Source: an uncultured Bacteroidales bacterium
GTDB taxonomy: Bacteria > Bacteroidota > Bacteroidia > Bacteroidales > Bacteroidaceae
DNA: 64,000 nt
Reading direction: 5' to 3'
Assembly (NCBI GenBank): GCA_902800925.1
Contig: CADCGD010000009.1
Coordinates: forward strand, 1 to 64,000
The position numbers and the translations under genes were made by a program. The notes under the pieces were generated by a model. That model worked only from the letters and a program-made list of their open reading frames with translations, did no database searches and had not been told where the DNA came from. This document shows positions 1 through 8,284 of the stretch, one piece after another; positions within the stretch are counted from its first letter, which is position 1; each line of letters starts with the position of its first letter.

Positions 1-129
1 AAAGACTGCGGCCGTCCCTACGACCCGGTACACAATGGTATGGATGCCGCATCAGTAGGCGCCCGCTCTGCCACCTACCGCTACATGTTCTCCATGAATA
101 TAACGACTATAGTATGGAATAAAATATAA
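1..129 (+). CDS. C-terminal fragment of an unidentified protein (left edge)
   Basis: An open frame enters from the left edge and stops at 127-129, giving 42 residues. The stretch ATYRYMFSMNIT resembles the last beta-strand of a TonB-dependent outer-membrane receptor, which normally ends in an aromatic residue such as NVTF. Here the frame instead runs on into TIVWNKI, so the natural end may have been lost by a rearrangement. The family assignment is a guess from this strand alone. Confidence 0.4.
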   Translation, partial: KDCGRPYDPVHNGMDAASVGARSATYRYMFSMNITTIVWNKI

Positions 130-227
130 TATCATTAGTTCAGCAACAGCACGGCCGCAAGCTCAGCGACAAGCCCAGCGTGAAGGGCGTTTATGTGAAT
201 AACGGACGTAAAGTAATAATCAAATAA
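130..227 (+). pseudogene. Remnant of the C-terminal tail of a secreted protein
   Basis: A second frame, with no start codon of its own, ends at 225-227 and reads KGVYVNNGRKVIIK at its end. The same kind of tail closes two intact secreted proteins in this window (21312-24497 and 54789-56141), where it follows a NLxGQ/NLQGI motif. Here the part upstream is missing and a stop codon (120-122) closes the frame, so this looks like the leftover 3' end of a deleted gene. Confidence 0.35.
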
Positions 228-242
228 AAAACTAACAAGACA

Positions 243-1889
243 ATGAGTCGCTTGTTTAACAAGAACTGGGTGCTCGCCGCCACCCTCATTTGCGGCGCAA
301 GCGTAATGACCTCATGCTCGTCGAGCGAGGACAACGCCGCGCAGGGTGACGGCCATGCGAAGAAGGCGCTGCTGGTCATTCTCGACGGCTGGGGCATCGG
401 CGACAAGAGCAAGGGGGACGTGATCTATCAGACGGCGACACCTTATATGGACTATCTGTATGCCAACTATCCGCACTCCGAATTGCAGGCCTCGGGCGAG
501 TACGTGGGGCTGCCCGACGGACAGATGGGCAACTCGGAGACGGGCCACCTGAACATCGGCGCCGGACGCATCGTGTATCAGGACCTGGTGAGGATCAACC
601 GAGCCTGTGCCGACAACTCCATCCTGGAGAACTCGGAGGTGAAGTCGGCTTTCGGCTATGCCAAACAGAGCGGCAAGAGCGTCCACCTGATGGGCCTAAC
701 GTCCACTGGCGGCGTTCATTCGTCGTTCGGCCACCTGCTGAAACTCATCGACATCGCCAAGGAGTATGGCATCGGAAACTGCTACCTACACTGCTTCATG
801 GACGGCCGCGACACCGACCCACGGGCGGGCAAGGGCTTCATTGCCGACCTGCAGAAGTACGTGGACGAGGCAGGCGTGGGCGCTATCGCCACGATTATAG
901 GCCGCTACTACGCCATGGACCGCGACAAGCACTGGGACCGCATCAAGCTGGCTTACGACCTGCTGGTAAACGGCAAGGGCCGCAAGGTGACCGACATGGT
1001 GGCGGGCGTGCAGTCGTGCTATGACGCTCACACCGAGGAGCACAAGAATACCGACGAGTTCATGGAGCCGCTGGTGAACAGCAACGTGGACGGGCGCATC
1101 AAGGAGGGCGACGTGGTTATCTTCTACAACTACCGCAGCGACCGCGCCAAGGAGTTGACCATCGTGCTCACGCAACAGGACATGGCTGAGCAGGGCATGA
1201 CGACCATCCCCAACCTGCAGTACTACTGCATGACGCCCTACGACGACACCTTCACTGGCGTACACATCCTCTTCCCCAAGGAGAACCTGACGAACACCCT
1301 GGGCGAATACATCGCCTCGAAGGGACTCAGCCAGCTGCACATCGCCGAGACGGAGAAGTATGCCCACGTCACCTCGTTCATCAACGGCGGCCGCGAAGAG
1401 CCCTTCGAGGGCGAAGACCGCATCCTGGTAGCCTCACCTCAGGTGGCCACCTACGACCTGAAGCCCGAGATGTCGGCCCTCGAAGTGAAGGACCGGCTGG
1501 TCGAGGCGCTCAAGACTGGCAAGTACGACTGGATAGTGGTGAACTTCGCCAACAGCGACATGGTGGGCCACACCGGCGTCTATACAGCCATCGAGTCTGC
1601 CGTGAAGACCATTGACCAGTGCCTCGGCGAGGTGGTGGAGACGGCCAGGAAGATGGGCTACGAGACCATCATCACCGCCGACCACGGCAACGCCGACCAT
1701 GCCATCAATGACGACGGTACGCCCAACACGGCACACTCCGTCAACCCCGTCCCCTTCATCTACGTGACAGAGAACAAAAACGCGAAGGTGCAGGGCGGCG
1801 CCCTCTCCGACGTGGCTCCCAGCATCCTCCACATCATGGGGCTACAGCAACCCGAGGAGATGACAGGCAAGTGCCTGATTCAAGAATAA
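243..1889 (+). CDS. gpmI: 2,3-bisphosphoglycerate-independent phosphoglycerate mutase with a lipoprotein signal peptide
   Basis: The protein interconverts 3- and 2-phosphoglycerate in glycolysis, using metal ions and a phosphoserine. The whole catalytic core is present: LDGWGIGD (metal-binding Asp48), GNSETGH (Ser98 nucleophile), [28 protein letters not shown] and the metal-binding ADHGNADH near the C-terminus. The oddity is the N-terminus. Before the usual family start (AKKALL, about residue 39) lies a lipoprotein leader with hydrophobic core [12 protein letters not shown] and lipobox ending at Cys25, followed by SSSED. An acidic stretch after the cysteine is the known Bacteroidota lipoprotein surface-export signal. 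At the junction, codons read His-Ala-Lys-Lys where family members start Met-Ala-Lys-Lys. There is no in-frame ATG there, so the leader is probably translated. Enzyme identity is firm; extracytoplasmic location is inferred. Confidence 0.92.
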   Translation: MSRLFNKNWVLAATLICGASVMTSCSSSEDNAAQGDGHAKKALLVILDGWGIGDKSKGDVIYQTATPYMDYLYANYPHSELQASGEYVGLPDGQMGNSETGHLNIGAGRIVYQDLVRINRACADNSILENSEVKSAFGYAKQSGKSVHLMGLTSTGGVHSSFGHLLKLIDIAKEYGIGNCYLHCFMDGRDTDPRAGKGFIADLQKYVDEAGVGAIATIIGRYYAMDRDKHWDRIKLAYDLLVNGKGRKVTDMVAGVQSCYDAHTEEHKNTDEFMEPLVNSNVDGRIKEGDVVIFYNYRSDRAKELTIVLTQQDMAEQGMTTIPNLQYYCMTPYDDTFTGVHILFPKENLTNTLGEYIASKGLSQLHIAETEKYAHVTSFINGGREEPFEGEDRILVASPQVATYDLKPEMSALEVKDRLVEALKTGKYDWIVVNFANSDMVGHTGVYTAIESAVKTIDQCLGEVVETARKMGYETIITADHGNADHAINDDGTPNTAHSVNPVPFIYVTENKNAKVQGGALSDVAPSILHIMGLQQPEEMTGKCLIQE

Positions 1890-1926
1890 GCATTATAGAC
1901 ATTTTTATTTCCAAAAACAAAACAAG

Positions 1927-2985
1927 ATGAGAAAGATGATGCATTGGATGCTCTCCGCTGCCATCCGACCATTGGTGCTCACCATGGTCTTTTGCGGCGC
2001 AAGTGTATTCATGGCTTGCTCGTCGAACGACGACAACCCGGCAGGGCAGACGGACGTGTCTGCCATCAGCGACAAGGTCTGGGCTTACAGTCAGACTCAC
2101 CCGGACGGATTCACGCTTGACATCCGCACGATGACGGAGCCGACCGAGGGAATCGCCGTCAGCTATGCCGCCACCGAGAACAGCCATTCGCGTGACCAGC
2201 TCGACATGGTGGTGAGCCATGCCTTGCAGCACGAAGGATATGTAGGCGGTTGGCTGAATGGCGAGAATGGCCTTTACTATTTCGACAGTACAAAACTGTT
2301 CCCAGAGGATGACCTGAAGGGTGCGCTCCAGTTTGGAAAGGAGAACGGCCAGTACTCCGTTTTCATCGGCATCGACGTGGCTGGAGAGATTGCCAAGCGA
2401 TTGGGCGTCGGCATCCAGTTCGTGCCTACGTCATGGCCGACGCTGACGGCCGACGTTCAGGCCAAGCCGCAGACCTTCGACCTCGCCATCGGCGGCATCA
2501 CCATCACCGATGCCCGCCGCGAGACGATGCTGATGAGCGACGGCTATCTGGCCAACGGCAAGACCATCCTCTGCCGTGCCGCCGAGGCTGACCGCTACAA
2601 GTCATTGGCAGACATCGACAAGTCCGAGGTGCGCGTGATGGTGAACCCCGGCGGACTGAACGAGAAGTTTGCCAACGAGAACCTGACCCACGCCACCGTC
2701 ATCGTCCACCCCAAGAACGAGGAAATACCGTCGCTCATTGCCGAGGGCGAGGCCGACGTGATGATAACCGAGATTACCGAGGCCCCCTGGTACGTGCAGA
2801 ACGATGTGCGCCTGGCCGCCCCGCTGCTCGCCGCCCCCTTTACCCACGGCGAAATCGGCGTGCTGATGAGCAAGGGTCAGGACGACCTGCTCGCCCTCGT
2901 CAATGGCGTCATCGCCCAGATGAAGGCCGACGGCACCCTGCGCCGCCTGCATGAGAAATACGGACTGATATATGCTTACGAATAA
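1927..2985 (+). CDS. Lipoprotein: small conserved domain fused to a PheC-like solute-binding domain
   Basis: Residues 1-31 are a lipoprotein signal (lipobox ending at Cys31, then SSNDD). Residues about 50-135 look like a small Bacteroidales domain of unknown role (GFTLDIRTM, SYAATENSHSR, HALQHEGYVGGWL, YYFDSTKLFPED). From about residue 135 the protein resembles the family 3 solute-binding fold, closest in memory to periplasmic cyclohexadienyl/arogenate dehydratase PheC: FVPTSWPTL, AIGGITIT, VNPGGLNEKFA, HPKNEE, EADVMITE. The first strand and ligand-binding loop of that fold (usually VGTTGDYxPF) appear to be missing; the two halves join around GKENGQYSVF. No ABC permease or ATPase is adjacent. 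Dehydratase activity is doubtful without the missing loop. The leader DNA is very similar to that of the preceding gene. Confidence 0.7.
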   Translation: MRKMMHWMLSAAIRPLVLTMVFCGASVFMACSSNDDNPAGQTDVSAISDKVWAYSQTHPDGFTLDIRTMTEPTEGIAVSYAATENSHSRDQLDMVVSHALQHEGYVGGWLNGENGLYYFDSTKLFPEDDLKGALQFGKENGQYSVFIGIDVAGEIAKRLGVGIQFVPTSWPTLTADVQAKPQTFDLAIGGITITDARRETMLMSDGYLANGKTILCRAAEADRYKSLADIDKSEVRVMVNPGGLNEKFANENLTHATVIVHPKNEEIPSLIAEGEADVMITEITEAPWYVQNDVRLAAPLLAAPFTHGEIGVLMSKGQDDLLALVNGVIAQMKADGTLRRLHEKYGLIYAYE

Positions 2986-3030
2986 ATCATATAAACAAAT
3001 AAATATTAACTCTTAAACAAAAGCATGACA

Positions 3031-3059
3031 ATATGACAGGTACCAGGTACCTGTCATAT
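3031..3059. repeat. Perfect 14-bp palindrome at the end of hsdR, possible bidirectional terminator
   Basis: ATATGACAGGTACC at 3031-3044 and its exact reverse complement at 3046-3059 flank a single A. The palindrome lies between the convergent ends of the PheC-like gene and hsdR, so it could terminate both transcripts, although there is no long T run. Its core TGACAGGTACC recurs at 10306-10319, on the far side of the restriction locus. Confidence 0.75.
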
Positions 3060-3060
3060 A

Positions 3061-6000
3061 TTACCCATCTTCTGCTGCCATTGGATAGCTAAGCGGGAGC
3101 TCTATGGCTTTAGGCTTTGACGCCTCTCTTACCATTGACTTGTAGGCTTCGATGGCGTGGCGCCAATCATTATTGCTCATGCCTGGATAGCGTTCGCCAA
3201 ACCTCTTCTGCACCTCAATCTGTAAGTCACCATCGCTGATGTTGCTATCCATGTGAAGGCGAGTCTTTATAAGGTTGCAGAGTTCCGTATCATCCTCCAC
3301 GTCAACAAGTTTAGGAAGATATGAGTCACTCGTATTCAGGAACTTGCTCAGGAAGGCTTTCAGTTTATCAATTACCGTCTGTTTCTTCTCGCCACTCTCA
3401 GGCAGGAACGGATTTGTTGGTGGCAGAATCTTTGCAATGCCCGTACCCGTTTCTGTCACATATCCATCCATAAATGCACGACGCATAAAGGCTTCCGTCT
3501 CTATCTGTTTCAGATGTTCTTCGTTGATGATGCTCTGCAACATACTGCGCTTCTCCTGCTCAATGAAGCGTTCCCATTCATCGCCTACATCAGCTCCCTT
3601 CTGAGGATTCATTTTTTCGATGAACTTCTCTATCAAGTCGCGCTTGTCACGCATATCGGGGCTGGCATCCATCTGTTTCCTAATCTTCACGATAATCTCT
3701 TTATCCTCACAGTTCTTGTCGTGATACTGTTGGATGAGTTGCAGAATATAGTGAATATTGATTTGCACCTGCTTCACCAGCTCCATCTCAAAAACGATGT
3801 CGTCAGTAATATCCTCGCGTTCGTGCTTCTCTGGCTTACGACGGAATTTCTCGTATAGCGTATTATACCAGCCAAGATAGTCTTGATAGCGCATCTCGTC
3901 AACTATCTGCGCTTCTGTAGTAAAGTCGTCAAAGGCATTCAGGATATTGCGCAATCGCAGTATCTCGCCCATCAGATGGATGAAAGCCTTCTGCTGTTCC
4001 TCGTCAATGATGTTGGGTATTGTCTCCACAGGATACAGCGCCAGCAGCCTGTCGATAAGTGCCGTGTATGGTTCATGCTGATTACCCTTCTCGTCCTCAT
4101 AGCCTTTGCTGTAATACTCCTCGAACGACTTCATGAATACCAATCCTGAAGCATTCTCGTCGCCAAAGATTGACAGACTCTTATTGGTAGCCTCCTCCAG
4201 ATTGCGGAAGCAGACAATGTTACCACAGTTCTTTACCGCATTCAGTATTCTGTTTGTACGACTGTAGGCTTGCAGCAGTCCGTGCATCTTTAGGTTCTTA
4301 TCCACCCACAGCGTGTTCAGCGTCTTAGCGTCGAAACCAGTCAGGAACATTCCCACCACTATTAGGATGTCAATCTGCTTGTTCTTCATTCTCTGCGACA
4401 CATCCTTATAGTACGACTGGAACTTCTCGCTGTCTGTGCCGTAGTTGGTGTTAGGCTCCCACATCTTATTATAGTCCTTGATGGCCTTCTCCAGCGCATC
4501 ACGACTTTGCACGTCAGGTGCCGTCCCTACCTCTTCAGGATTCTCGTCGCCTCCCATACCCCACTCGTCCACTTCTTCCTCATTGGCATTGAAGGTATAG
4601 ATGGTTGCCACCTTGAGTTGAGGACCATCAGTCTTTGCCAACTGCCTCTTAAACTCATTATAATAGAGGATGGCACTCTTCACGCTATCCACTGCCAATA
4701 TAGAGTTGAACTTATGGAATGTCTTCTCCGAGAAGTGCTCGATGATATACTTCACGACAATTCTGATTCGTCGAGGGTCATGCATCGCCTCATCCGTATC
4801 TATGCCCCACACCTTCTTTCTATCCACATCGTTCTTCATGCGCATCGTAGAACTATAGTCTACATGGAAGCGCAGCACGTTCTTGTCTCTGATGGCATTG
4901 ATAATGGTATAGGTATGCAGCGCCTTTGTCGGTTTTCCGTCTTTGTCCGGTTCTCCACCAAACAGCTGTGCCGTAGTAGCATACTTGCTGCTTCCGCTGG
5001 CATTGATGGCAAAGATGGGCGTACCCGTAAATCCAAACATCAGGTACTTCTTCACCCGCTTCACTATCAACTTGTGCATATCGCCAAACTGACTGCGATG
5101 ACACTCGTCGAATATCAGCACGATGTTCTCTTTCTGAAGCACCTCGCGCAGTTTCTCATCCTGTTCCCAGATGTTGGGCTTCATCAGATTCGACAACTTC
5201 TGTATTGTGGTGATGATAATGCTTACGCTGTCATCCTTCAGCTGTTCGCGCAGAATCTTCGACGAGCCATTGCTGTTGGCACAGTTGGGTTCGAAGTTGT
5301 CATATTCCTTCATGGTCTGATAGTCCAAGTCCTTTCTATCTACCACGAATAGCACCTTCTTGATATTCTCCATCCTCGATGCCAGCTGCGCAGTCTTAAA
5401 CGATGTCAGCGTCTTGCCCGAACCAGTAGTGTGCCAGATATATCCTCCTGCCTTGGTGGTTCCCTGCCATTTGTTATAGATAGCCGTCTGTATGCGTTGC
5501 AGAATCTTCTCTGTCGCTGCTATCTGGTAAGGACGCATCACCAGTAGCTGCTTATCCACGTTGAACACACAGTATTTCGTCAAGATGTTCAGAATGGTAT
5601 GCTTTGCAAAGAACGTAGAGGTAAAGTCCCTCAGGTCAGTCAACAACGTATTCTCCTGGTCAGTCCAGTAGGAAGTAAACTCAAACGTGTTGCCATCCGT
5701 CTTTTTTCCTCTTGGTGTTCCTATTGACTCTTGCTCCTTTGCATAGCGAGTAGTGTTTGAATAGTATTTTGTCTCCGTACCATTCGAGATGACGAATATC
5801 TGCACGAAGTCAAACATCGCCCTACCCGCCCAGAACGAATCTCGCTGATAGCGGTTTATCTGGTTGAATGCCTCTTTGATGTCAACGCCTCTGCGTTTTA
5901 GTTCTACCTGCACCATTGGCAGACCATTCACCAGTATTGTTACGTCATAGCGGTTCTTGTAGGTACCATTTTCCTCTTTATACTGGTTGGTCACTTGCAG

Positions 6001-6396
6001 ACGATTGTTATAGATGTTCGTCTTATCCACCAGTTTGATGTTCTTTGTCTGTCCGTTGTCCAGCGTGATGTTCAGGATATAGCCTTTGCCTTGCAGCATC
6101 TCCGTCTTATCCTGTATGGTCATCTGGTCGTTAGATATCATCGGTAGCAGACGCATCCATTCTGCATCCGTCAGCTTCAGGTCGTTGAGCGTTTCCAGTT
6201 GCTGGCGCAGATTCAGTAGCAGCCCTTGCTCATCTTTCACTTGCACATACTCATAGCCCTGACTCTGCAGCTGTTTTATCAGGTCATGCTCCAGCTTCGC
6301 CTCACTCTGATATCCTCCGTCGGGCTTAGCCCCCACCTCGTAGTGGGCCATTACCGTCTGGTGCTCCTGTTCTACTATGATTTTATAGTCGTCCAT
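3061..6396 (-). CDS. hsdR: Type I restriction endonuclease, subunit R
   Basis: This is the motor and nuclease subunit of a type I restriction-modification system. It translocates unmethylated DNA with ATP and cuts at a distance. The N-terminal nuclease has the PD-(D/E)xK pattern: Asp151, then Glu165-Leu-Lys167 in QVELKRRG. The helicase region follows: Walker A TTGSGKT (about 323-329), DECH (430-433), GFTGTP and VVGMFLTGFDAKTL with AYSRTNR. The 1111-residue length is normal for the family. It is separated from hsdS by a toxin-antitoxin pair on the other strand, so it either has its own promoter in 6397-6474 or depends on read-through from hsdMS. Confidence 0.95.
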   Translation of the reverse strand: MDDYKIIVEQEHQTVMAHYEVGAKPDGGYQSEAKLEHDLIKQLQSQGYEYVQVKDEQGLLLNLRQQLETLNDLKLTDAEWMRLLPMISNDQMTIQDKTEMLQGKGYILNITLDNGQTKNIKLVDKTNIYNNRLQVTNQYKEENGTYKNRYDVTILVNGLPMVQVELKRRGVDIKEAFNQINRYQRDSFWAGRAMFDFVQIFVISNGTETKYYSNTTRYAKEQESIGTPRGKKTDGNTFEFTSYWTDQENTLLTDLRDFTSTFFAKHTILNILTKYCVFNVDKQLLVMRPYQIAATEKILQRIQTAIYNKWQGTTKAGGYIWHTTGSGKTLTSFKTAQLASRMENIKKVLFVVDRKDLDYQTMKEYDNFEPNCANSNGSSKILREQLKDDSVSIIITTIQKLSNLMKPNIWEQDEKLREVLQKENIVLIFDECHRSQFGDMHKLIVKRVKKYLMFGFTGTPIFAINASGSSKYATTAQLFGGEPDKDGKPTKALHTYTIINAIRDKNVLRFHVDYSSTMRMKNDVDRKKVWGIDTDEAMHDPRRIRIVVKYIIEHFSEKTFHKFNSILAVDSVKSAILYYNEFKRQLAKTDGPQLKVATIYTFNANEEEVDEWGMGGDENPEEVGTAPDVQSRDALEKAIKDYNKMWEPNTNYGTDSEKFQSYYKDVSQRMKNKQIDILIVVGMFLTGFDAKTLNTLWVDKNLKMHGLLQAYSRTNRILNAVKNCGNIVCFRNLEEATNKSLSIFGDENASGLVFMKSFEEYYSKGYEDEKGNQHEPYTALIDRLLALYPVETIPNIIDEEQQKAFIHLMGEILRLRNILNAFDDFTTEAQIVDEMRYQDYLGWYNTLYEKFRRKPEKHEREDITDDIVFEMELVKQVQINIHYILQLIQQYHDKNCEDKEIIVKIRKQMDASPDMRDKRDLIEKFIEKMNPQKGADVGDEWERFIEQEKRSMLQSIINEEHLKQIETEAFMRRAFMDGYVTETGTGIAKILPPTNPFLPESGEKKQTVIDKLKAFLSKFLNTSDSYLPKLVDVEDDTELCNLIKTRLHMDSNISDGDLQIEVQKRFGERYPGMSNNDWRHAIEAYKSMVREASKPKAIELPLSYPMAAEDG

Positions 6397-6440
6397 AGCT
6401 TTTTTTAGTATCTTTTACTTGTTATTTCAGAATTAATGTT

Positions 6441-6448
6441 TATCTTTG
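6441..6448 (+). promoter_or_regulatory. Promoter -7 box for the antitoxin-toxin pair
   Basis: TATCTTTG matches the Bacteroidota -7 consensus TAnnTTTG and lies 26 bases before the antitoxin ATG at 6475. It is in the 78-base gap that also holds the start of the divergent hsdR gene. Confidence 0.6.
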
Positions 6449-6474
6449 CAGCGAGAATTAATTGGATATAAGTT

Positions 6475-6717
6475 ATGGAAAGCGTACAACCAACTGTTTT
6501 CAACCCCGCCCAGCTCTATTTGCTTGATGTGTTTGCACGCATCAAAAGCGATGAAGAACTGAATGACATCAAGCAGCTTGTAAGCGATTATTATGCCAAG
6601 AAGCTTGATGCGCATCTTAATCAACTTTGGGACGAGGGTGTTCTTGACCAAAAGAGACTTGATGAAATTAACGATATGGACCTTCATCAATGGCTCCGTG
6701 AGCAGAAAGAACAGTAA
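6475..6717 (+). CDS. Probable antitoxin partner of a PIN toxin
   Basis: The 80-residue, mostly helical, charged protein (SDEELNDIKQLVSDYYAKKLDAHL, split as SDEELNDIKQL and VSDYYAKKLDAHL) resembles small antitoxins encoded just before PIN-family toxins in Bacteroidales. Its gene ends 21 bases before the toxin start. No DNA-binding motif is obvious. The assignment depends on its position and size rather than on a recognised domain. Confidence 0.7.
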   Translation: MESVQPTVFNPAQLYLLDVFARIKSDEELNDIKQLVSDYYAKKLDAHLNQLWDEGVLDQKRLDEINDMDLHQWLREQKEQ

Positions 6718-6738
6718 AAAACTGCTGTATAGACCAAC

Positions 6739-7146
6739 ATGCGAATAGTACTTGACACCAATAGTCTTATACAGAGCATTTCTCCCAAAAGCACATACCA
6801 TGAAGTATGGCAGTCTGTACTGACAGGCAGAAACGTTCTTTGTGTATCCAATGAAATCTTGGAAGAATATGCAGAGATACTCAACAGACTTGCGGGGAAA
6901 AAGACTGCCGACCTTGTCCTCAACACAATTATAGAATGTAAGAATGTCGTATTCCTTACGCCCTATTATCATTTTAACCTCATCTCCGCAGACCCTGACG
7001 ACAACAAGTTTGTTGATTGTGCCATACAAGCCAATGCACGTTACATTGTCACCAACGACCATCATTACGATGTGTTGCGCCAAATTGAATTTCCCAAAGT
7101 GGGAATTATCAAATTGATGGATTTCCTGCAGATGATTCATGAATAG
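6739..7146 (+). CDS. PIN-domain toxin (putative endoribonuclease)
   Basis: The protein is a 135-residue PIN domain with the N-terminal acidic motif VLDTNSLIQ (Asp6), the central SNEILEEYAEIL and the C-terminal DPDDNKFVDCA and YIVTNDHH. These supply the acidic residues that bind the catalytic metal ions in this nuclease family. Such toxins usually cut RNA and are neutralised by the preceding antitoxin. The gene is convergent with hsdS, with only 7 bases between the stop codons. Together with 6475-6717 it forms a module on the opposite strand inside the hsd locus. Confidence 0.85.
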   Translation: MRIVLDTNSLIQSISPKSTYHEVWQSVLTGRNVLCVSNEILEEYAEILNRLAGKKTADLVLNTIIECKNVVFLTPYYHFNLISADPDDNKFVDCAIQANARYIVTNDHHYDVLRQIEFPKVGIIKLMDFLQMIHE

Positions 7147-7153
7147 TATCATC

Positions 7154-8281
7154 TTATTCAAACGTTAAGAGTTTATTCCGATAGTATTCATATTGTTTTT
7201 CACGCTGCTTCAGCTGCGCTTCTAAGTTTTGTATCGAAGCCTCGAAGGTATCGAGGATGGAGACAATGTGTTGCTGCTCGGAGAGTGGAGGGACTGGAAT
7301 TACAATACGCTGAAAATCTTTAGCAGTTATTTGGGCTATAGGCATAGCTTCATCTCCTTTATATTGTCTCCTAACTTTTTCACTTTGCCAAACATAAAAA
7401 AGGAATTTACTATTTATTGCAAAGCTCCTTAATATTGTCATAAAAGCGCCAAAAGCCATCCCTTCAGCTTCTTTCGTAATCATTGCAGCTTTTCCAACAA
7501 GTCGTTTACTTCCGTTCCTTACACAGATAAGGATATCGTTTTCTTGTACCCTTGCCCTTTCCGGTATTTCCATTTGAACAAAAACGTTATCATCAAAAGA
7601 CAAAACATCATCATTGATATTTGATGACCTCAATACTAGCGTTCCAGAATCACTGACGTTCTCAGGTTTATAAGTTAAACCTGTAAAGCTTTTAGCTACA
7701 TCAGTTATGAACTTCATTTCCACCCCCGTTTTTCCTTCAAGATCGAGAAGTTGGTCACGATAATATTCATATTGTTTTCTTCGCTGGGCTATCTGCTCCT
7801 TTAGGTTGTCTATAGCAGAAGTGAAGGTATCAAGGATTCCCACTATCCGAGCCTGCTCTTCAAGAGAAGGGATAGGGATAAGGATAGAATTTATAACCTT
7901 GGCAGAAAGATGCTTTACCGAACCGCCAGCAGTTTCTTTTTCTATTTTTTTAAAAACAGGCCCCATATAATGGAATAAATAACCATCAATGCTATATCCG
8001 TCTTTTCCCTTTAGTTTAAGCACTCGTTGGTTAAGTAGCCCATCTCTATCATTCCATTTCCCAAGATTAAACTCGCCATCCATTCCTACAAGAATATCGC
8101 CTTTCTTTATTCTATATACCTCATTAAACTCACCAGAATAATATGTACTAGCTTTTGCAGGTTTCACATCTCTGATTCGAATTAAAGGCATATAGGTTGA
8201 GTCTTCTGAAAATTGAGAAGACTCAAAAGGATATCCATAAAGGACATCAGAAACAGCAACTAGTTTCATCCACTCTACCAT
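7154..8281 (-). CDS. hsdS: Type I restriction-modification specificity subunit S
   Basis: HsdS chooses the bipartite DNA target of the type I enzyme. The 375-residue protein shows two target-recognition halves. Each ends in the same helical spacer: IPSLEEQARIVGILDTF then QRRKQYEYYRDQLLDL at about residues 137-182, and VPPLSEQQHIVSILDTF then QREKQYEYYRNKLLTF at the C-terminus. The start follows the hsdM stop by 3 bases, so the two are translated as an operon. It is on the short side for the family, but both halves look complete. No second partial hsdS or inverted repeat suggesting specificity switching was seen. Confidence 0.93.
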   Translation of the reverse strand: MVEWMKLVAVSDVLYGYPFESSQFSEDSTYMPLIRIRDVKPAKASTYYSGEFNEVYRIKKGDILVGMDGEFNLGKWNDRDGLLNQRVLKLKGKDGYSIDGYLFHYMGPVFKKIEKETAGGSVKHLSAKVINSILIPIPSLEEQARIVGILDTFTSAIDNLKEQIAQRRKQYEYYRDQLLDLEGKTGVEMKFITDVAKSFTGLTYKPENVSDSGTLVLRSSNINDDVLSFDDNVFVQMEIPERARVQENDILICVRNGSKRLVGKAAMITKEAEGMAFGAFMTILRSFAINSKFLFYVWQSEKVRRQYKGDEAMPIAQITAKDFQRIVIPVPPLSEQQHIVSILDTFEASIQNLEAQLKQREKQYEYYRNKLLTFE

Positions 8282-8284
8282 ACT

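Noticed and set aside
6433-7161. 242-codon frame antisense to the toxin-antitoxin pair
   Set aside because: The plus-strand pair has a promoter and a clear PIN domain; the antisense frame has no motif and spans the gene boundaries.
7154-8281. Invertible, phase-variable hsdS
   Set aside because: No second partial hsdS, recombinase gene or long inverted repeat is present in the locus.
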